From positions 682,001 through 746,000 of the forward strand of contig JBANDB010000002.1 of assembly GCA_037576215.1 (NCBI GenBank): a stretch of DNA of 64,000 bases, read 5' to 3'. Below, piece after piece: positions 58,507-64,000 of the stretch (positions are counted from its first letter, which is position 1; every line of letters begins with the position of its first letter). A model generated the notes under the pieces. It ran no database searches. It had not been told where the DNA came from and saw only the letters and a program-made list of their open reading frames with translations. This DNA comes from Armillaria gallica (taxonomy: Eukaryota; Basidiomycota; Agaricomycetes; Agaricales; Physalacriaceae). The translations under genes were made by a program, and so were the position numbers.

Positions 58507-60932
58507 TTAATCTGCATATGATAGCTTTACCTCTTCTCCTCGTCCTACGACTGTGTCAGCCTAAGAATTAAGCATCGGTTACTTTACTCACATTTTCCTT
58601 CCAGCTAAATTGTGCTCTAAGCTCCGTTCTTCCAAACAAAAGGATGATATTGTAGGCCAGAGTGAAGTACGGCTTCCCATCAGGCCTTCGTTGAAGCTTG
58701 AGAGATTTCGCCACTTCAGAAGTGTCAGCCGTTATGGTGCAAAACACCGAATATTCTTCTATAAGGACGGTCAAAACGCGAGATAGTGCACGGAAATGCG
58801 GAAAATAGACCTGGTTCTTCATCGACCCAAACAGGTTGCTCTTTGGTACCGCGGTAACACACTATCTCGGCCGTTATGGACTGAAGTTCAACTAAATGCA
58901 TGGCATGCTGCAAAAAAGAACAGCGAAATTCTGTCTCTTCCGAGACTTGCGTGCACTGTGCTTCTGTGTCAGTCACTGCAGATGGAAATTTGTTTAGTTG
59001 GTTTTAGGGTCGACGTACCTTGGGCAGCATGCAAAAGAATTGACCGCCGATGGAAAGAACACCATCTGCATCAAAGAAGGTAGCATCTGTTCGACTGCTA
59101 TGCTCAGCATCAAGAGGGTTATACTCTGTGTACACTGGAATGCCATAGTCGTATTTGGATACACGGGCCGCGACAACATGATCCAGATAGAACGATAGGG
59201 CTCCATCTGCGACGGCTTTATTTCTGATATTGTGAGCATAGGTGAGACTCAAGTAAAGCAATTGAATTTGAGTTACTCACACATGACTGTCTGGCCGAGA
59301 AAAGCTGATATCGAGTGGTTCCAAGTGCTCTTTCAGCTTTGAGAATAGCCAATCACTCGCAGCAAATCCGCCGACAAGAAAGACCGACTGATAATTGCTA
59401 TCAGTGATCTGAGACTGGGATGAGAATCCCTAACAGGCTTACCGAAACAGGCTTCATGGCTTTGGTGCGTTGGCTATCAATGACTTTGATCATAGAGGCG
59501 ATGGAAGGCTCAAAGAAACCGGCAACCTCGGACCTATTCATCGAGCGGACATTAGTAGAAGAAGGCTTCAAGAACTAACGCGTACCCTGCCAACTTTAGC
59601 TGCCCTGAGCGAATGTCCAGTTTTGGATCTCTGTCCTTCATGGTACCGAACTTGATATGGGATGCCTCCTCGACATCCCTAAACCGAAGCTTCGCGGTCG
59701 CATCAAAACACTCCGCTATCATGTCGACTTCATCGGCGAACCGAGATCCAGCTAATTTTTCTGTGTCAAAGAAACATCAGAATAGTAGATGTAGAGATCG
59801 TTGGGACGTATGTACCCCGTAAGAACAATTTAGCACGAGCAGTCACATAAATGGAACCGGTGAAATTGCCTGGGTAGGCATATGAGAGTGTAGAGGCACA
59901 ATGAGATATAAGGAAACGAACAAGCTGGGGCCGCGATTTCTTCGAACGCGTGGCTATCAACATTTGGTGACTGGATGCTCGAGTAAGTGCTGATATCGAC
60001 AGTTCCTCCGCCTGCATCGACAATCATAACTCCTTCCTCGTCCTACCATAGAAGTGCTTAGGTCGTGTAATGAAATAAAAATAGAAGATGGCTCACTCGT
60101 ATATATGACTTGAGTCCTTGATGAATGCAGAAGTGAAGGCTAGCTTCTCCTTCAGTGACGAAGTGCACCCGAGAACGACCTTCGTCGTCATCAGGAACTA
60201 GTCCAGCGTCAACAGCGGCTTGTCGCATCTTGCATTGTTGGGACCCCTCCCATCCGTTGGGGTGGCTGAGTACAAATTCGATGCTATTCTCCACCGAGTT
60301 CCAGAGGGAAGCATTCTGATGGGTATCCAAAATAAACGTCTTCGTACAATCAAAGAGATACGCGTAGAAGTCGGCGAACACGGTTACGACGTCCATTCCA
60401 TCTGGAAGGGGTGGGATCCCCCGGGAAATTTCCTCTGAGGACGCGGAGGGCGGTCTAAGATGTAATTTGAACCTGTTTTTTTTAGTAGACAGGCTGAATA
60501 CCCTCTCAAATGACAGTAAACTTGATACTTACGCAGAGCATCTATTCCAGCCGTCATCTTCGGCAACTTCAACTACGTTCTGCTTCAGCGCCTCTGCACC
60601 AACTGCCTTGACGTTCCCTTCTTGGTCATAGTACATGATGGTGGGGATTTTCGCGTCGCCGCCTACGTGCTCCTGCGAAGGAAACCTAAGAGAATAGCCT
60701 GTCAAAAGAACGTACTACGGCATAAAGTCGAAGACATCGTATACTTAGTTACCCCCTTGATCTCAGGCACTCGACCTGGGTCAAGAATACTATCCAACGA
60801 ATCAGCAGACGCTAAGCGCTAAAAAGTGGCAACCAAGTCTTACCTGTACGATGCCCCGGAGAACGTTGTGCCAAGATCCATCGCAATAACCAGTTTTCTT
60901 TGTGTTCCATCGTATAGTTTCCTTTCAGACAT
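58507..60932 (-). CDS. Hsp70-like ATPase (Hsp70-12A type), right copy, intact
   Basis: Mirror-image paralogue of the gene at 54888. From ATG 60932: KLVIAMDLGTTFSGASYS (phosphate 1), ILDPGRVPEIKGVTK, LSHPNGWEGSQQCKMRQ, VTEGEASLHFCIHQG, MIVDAGGGTVDISTYS (phosphate 2), GSIYVTARAKLFLR, LRFRDVEEASHIKFGT, VFLVGGFAASDWLFSKL (adenosine motif), ADGALSFYLDHVVAARVSKY, ITADTSEVAKSLKLQRRPDG, and TELRAQFSWKEN. All exon joins keep frame with introns of about 45-60 nt. The last exon probably ends at TAA 58507-58509; a shorter form stops at 58568. It lacks a C-terminal lid/substrate domain, as is usual for this subfamily. Its start lies 248 bp from the divergent partner gene at 61181, so the two may be co-expressed. 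Confidence 0.85.
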
Positions 60933-61180
60933 CGTGGAGAATGCTGGAAAAACGTGCTTCGGTGGTGAAAGAAAGAAGGAAAGGGGCTCAAGTGAGTCTT
61001 AAACAGCCGGCCCGAATATCCGATCCAAATCCTTTCTCTTACCAGCGCCATTTTGCCGCCCGCAACACCTCAAAATTAGTACATACCAACTGTGCGCTGT
61101 TGTTTTTCTATATATTTACCGACCATTAAGGCTTTTCCTTTGATTGATCTCCGTTTTAACAGCACGCCGCCTCTCGTCCA

Positions 61181-62683
61181 ATGACTTTGTTGGCATCCAC
61201 CGTCGGTTATTTGAAACTCATTATACCAGGAACCATGCGTACCGACGACCACAGCTTAACTGATCCGACTGCCGAAGCTCAAGACCTCCACACTCAACGT
61301 GACAGCGATTTGTGTTGCGAAAACAACCACGGACTGAAAATCGGAGACGCCAAAAATCCCGAACATTCTCACGAAAAGAGCATCGAAACGACCGCTAATG
61401 ATGTAGGCGAATTGCACCTGGTCGCTTCGAAGGTCTCTCAGCCGTATCATGTGATACAGAAGGGCACAGATGAACAAAAAGACGACTATGAACAAAGAGT
61501 GCACGCGGATCAGGAGAAGTTGAAGCAGGCGACGCGAGCCAAAAGGAAAGCAGAGAAGCAGAAAGACGAAGTACTGCGAGAACTGGACCAGCTTCAGACC
61601 CACCTGGAGATTCAAGCATCCGAAATAGCTTCGTTTCAGAACTACACGAGTTCGTTGGAGCAAGCCCGATTGTGCGATATGACAGAGATGGAGAATTTAC
61701 GCAAGCACTGCCAGAATCTCGAGCACCAATTGCATGCTGCTCATACGGTGCTTATTCAAGAACGGGAACAGCGCCAAATGGATAGACGGCTACTAGCGAC
61801 GCGGGCACAGGAGCTTCATGACACTGAAACTTTCTTGACGAAAGCTGATCTGTTCTCTGGAGCGGAAGTGAAGGTGATGGTTCAGGGTCTTAATTCCGAG
61901 ATCTTGCAATTAGCCGCCGACATAGCAGACACACTGCAGTTCGAGGAAAACGCGATGGAGGTAGATGGTGGGGACCAGCAGCCGACGGAACATCGTCTCG
62001 AGATCGATGCTCGTATGAAGCAACTCCTGGAGGTTGGGGACGACCCGGATACGCATGCCATCATTGTCCAAGCCGCACTACAGGGCGTAATCACTCGACT
62101 CTGTCGACGGTTCATTTCTGAGTGGTCCAAGCACTCTTCCACGGACGACGATCTGCATGATTTATATCGTGATATTCGAAAGAAGTGTAAGTGCTCTCTT
62201 GTTTCTCAATCTGATCCGTTACTGAGATCTAATACAGACGCGGACAGCCCTGCCGTAGCAGGCAGGTGGAGGTCAATGACCCGCGAGAAAAGCAAGTACC
62301 GCGTGGTATCAGAAACCGAAGACAATTTCTATTCTCGCGTCGTTGAGGCGGTGTTGAATGTGATGTGTGTTGCCGGGTGGTCCCCTGCAGACGCGAAGGG
62401 CACTCTCTTACAGACCTTTGGCAAACGTGTTTCTGCAATCGTGAAGGCGACGATGAAACTAGATCGGGCTATGGGCGAGGGTATCACGTCTCAAGACCTA
62501 GTGGTGTATACTGCACACCTCGATGATCATTTCGACTCCAACACGATGGTCGATGCATATGGAAACCAGAAGGCGGACGGCGACGTTGTAGCGTGTACAT
62601 GTGAACTTGGGCTTAAAGCCTCCGATGGGAGCAATATTTTGTTGAAGACTGGTGTCGTACTGTACTCTGCATTTTTAACATAG
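61181..62683 (+). CDS. Coiled-coil/helical family protein (Hsp70 partner), right copy, intact
   Basis: Two exons, 61181-62186 and 62238-62683; the 51-nt intron is in frame and free of stops, but it has gtaagt..acag borders and its removal gives KKYADSPAVAGRW, as in the paralogue. Product 483 aa, or 465 aa from the ATG at 61235, which I think more likely. Residues about 100-210 form a coiled coil (EKLKQATRAKRKAEKQKDEV, LRELDQLQTHLEIQASEIAS). A conserved helical domain follows: KADLFSGAEVKVMVQGLNSE, VQAALQGVITRLCRRFISEW, FGKRVSAIVKATMKLDRAM, DSNTMVDAYG, VVLYSAFLT at the end. No enzyme motif or membrane segment. The family is expanded in mushrooms and uncharacterised as far as I know. Head-to-head with the intact Hsp70-like gene. 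Confidence 0.82.
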   Translation: MTLLASTVGYLKLIIPGTMRTDDHSLTDPTAEAQDLHTQRDSDLCCENNHGLKIGDAKNPEHSHEKSIETTANDVGELHLVASKVSQPYHVIQKGTDEQKDDYEQRVHADQEKLKQATRAKRKAEKQKDEVLRELDQLQTHLEIQASEIASFQNYTSSLEQARLCDMTEMENLRKHCQNLEHQLHAAHTVLIQEREQRQMDRRLLATRAQELHDTETFLTKADLFSGAEVKVMVQGLNSEILQLAADIADTLQFEENAMEVDGGDQQPTEHRLEIDARMKQLLEVGDDPDTHAIIVQAALQGVITRLCRRFISEWSKHSSTDDDLHDLYRDIRKKCKCSLVSQSDPLLRSNTDADSPAVAGRWRSMTREKSKYRVVSETEDNFYSRVVEAVLNVMCVAGWSPADAKGTLLQTFGKRVSAIVKATMKLDRAMGEGITSQDLVVYTAHLDDHFDSNTMVDAYGNQKADGDVVACTCELGLKASDGSNILLKTGVVLYSAFLT

Positions 62684-63029
62684 CGATTCAGGATAGTTTT
62701 GATTCCAGATACGACATCGTGTACCTTAGTTTCGACGTGTAATCTTCCTCGTGATTCTAATACATTCAATTTGTACCTTTCATTTCAAGTGCACGCGTGA
62801 AAGAGTGAAATGCAGTTGATGTTCTTTAGATTGAGACAAGCTTTCATGGATCGCTTTGAGAGCCACACCGGCCACATAACTACTTTAGCAGCTCACACAA
62901 GGATCGAACTAGTGCAGACACAGCCCCCACATCCTTGACCCTTTCACATGATCCCATGTGATAAAGCACGCCGCCATGCTAAAGTAACGTTCAGGGTGCG
63001 GTGCGTGTCAGGCCCGACATACGCGTGGA
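62684..63029. other. Intergenic
   Basis: Spacer between tandem family members; nothing seen. Confidence 0.5.
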
Positions 63030-64000
63030 ATGAACATCTTAGCGGCACACTACGAAGCACTCTTGCTATTCCGCACCATCTTCGTCTTTTGGCTTGCTAT
63101 GGCCATGGTCGGACTATCCGGCTTCACTGGCATGTTCAGGAGCGTAACCAGGCCCTTCAGGGGGAACACGTCGGATGAGTCGGGGAAATCCCATCCTGGT
63201 CCTCGCACGCGCTCTTCCCGCGAGCCTATGCCCGGCAGCATTGTACAAGAATCAGAGACAAGGGACATTCACCATCGATTGCCGGCAAAAGACGATACAG
63301 AGACAAAACTCGAAAGCCAAACCCCACCTTCGACGAATACCTACCAGAACGTTCAAAGTGGGCTTCAGCCATTAAAAATCCCGGTCAAGGAATCTGAGCC
63401 AAAGGCAGCTGAGGTGGGTAATAATTAGATTTAAAAAGGAGATCGCACTAAATTTCATCTTGCAATCAGCGTTACTCAGATGTTGCAAAAAAGCCGGCGA
63501 AGGACAAGAAAGTCGAGGAAAGGAATGTTCGGATAAACAGGGAGCAGAAGCCGCAATCAGAGCAGCCTCAGGGTCCGAACAAGGCCAGCGCTGAAGATAG
63601 TCGGCTGAGCAGTCGGATCGAGGAAGCTGAGAAGAAGTCTGCGCTTGTTCAAGGTGAGCTTGTGCAAGCCACCGAGAGGAACGAGGCGGCGCGGAAGAAG
63701 GTTTTGGAGCTTCAACAGGAAATCACGCGGTTGCAGCAGCAGAGTGCAGACGAGAAGAAGAATTTGGAGGCGCAGCTACAATCGGTGACGAAGCAGAGCG
63801 ATATTCGCAAGCTGGAAATCGAGCGCGTCAACCAAGAGCTAGAGAAAGAGAGAACCTTGCGAAAAGAGGAGCAAGCTTTACTGGATCTTCGTATGCGTGA
63901 GCTGCAGGATGCTCGAGCGTACCTGACCACGGAAGACGCTATTTCTGGAGAGGAAATCAAAGGGATGACCGAGGCGCTCAATACCGAGATTTACCAGGTC
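63030..64000 (+). CDS. Coiled-coil/helical family protein, membrane-anchored paralogue (partial, runs off window)
   Basis: Two exons visible: 63030-63413 and 63470 to beyond the window end (56-nt intron). The N-terminus has a hydrophobic segment at residues about 10-30 (LLLFRTIFVFWLAMAMVGLS), absent from the other copies and suggesting a membrane anchor. A Pro/Thr/Ser-rich linker follows, then a long heptad-type coiled coil (EEAEKKSALVQGELVQATER, KVLELQQEITRLQQQSADEK, RKLEIERVNQELEKERTLRK). At the window edge the family signature begins, LTTEDAISGEEIKGMTEALN, matching LTKADLFSGAEVKVMVQGLN in the gene at 61181. The remaining conserved helical domain should lie just outside. Tandem with the intact partner gene. 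Confidence 0.8.

Overview
The window is nuclear DNA of a filamentous basidiomycete, most likely a mushroom-forming Agaricomycete. The evidence is many very short introns (about 40-60 nt, GT..AG) in nearly every gene, local families of F-box/LRR proteins, Hsp70-12A-like ATPases and coiled-coil proteins, a multi-pass membrane protein of a type common in agarics, a cysteine-rich small secreted protein, and a Bem2-type RhoGAP. All calls are manual readings of the sequence, and splice sites were chosen by phase and homology between local paralogues.

Layout. 1-8.6 kb: an AMP-forming acyl-CoA synthetase-like gene (1494-4328, minus), a serpentine membrane protein (5002-6307, minus) and an unrecognised gene (7746-8561, plus); the two outer genes carry an inverted 90-bp repeat upstream. 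9.9-25 kb: an F-box gene, several small hypothetical genes, and three F-box/LRR paralogues (12440-13855, 17700-19154, 20159-21766) that arose by duplication of a gene plus its flanks. The last unit includes a shared promoter with a Gly-rich protein gene (22789), and an orphan copy of that promoter lies at 19786-19907. A gene at 23615-25093 belongs to an unnamed family with two further members at 42426 and 45428. 25-29.7 kb: gene-poor, with a hAT-like MITE and a tRNA-Gly. 29.8-36.7 kb: a 12-exon Bem2-like RhoGAP of about 2099 aa. 37-42 kb: a small acidic protein, a class II tRNA gene split by about 758 bp, and a UDP-glycosyltransferase. 42-52 kb: small family genes, pseudogene pieces, a secreted Cys-rich protein and a 0.55-kb segmental duplication.

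53-64 kb is the most interesting part. Two head-to-head gene pairs, each an Hsp70-like ATPase plus a coiled-coil/helical protein of one family, lie in mirror image: partner (53157-54414, minus), Hsp70 (54888-57481, plus), Hsp70 (58507-60932, minus), partner (61181-62683, plus). A third partner paralogue with a membrane anchor starts at 63030 and runs off the window. The left pair shows frame lesions in both genes; the right pair reads intact. The arrangement suggests a two-gene module that duplicates, and perhaps decays, as a unit; its function is unknown.
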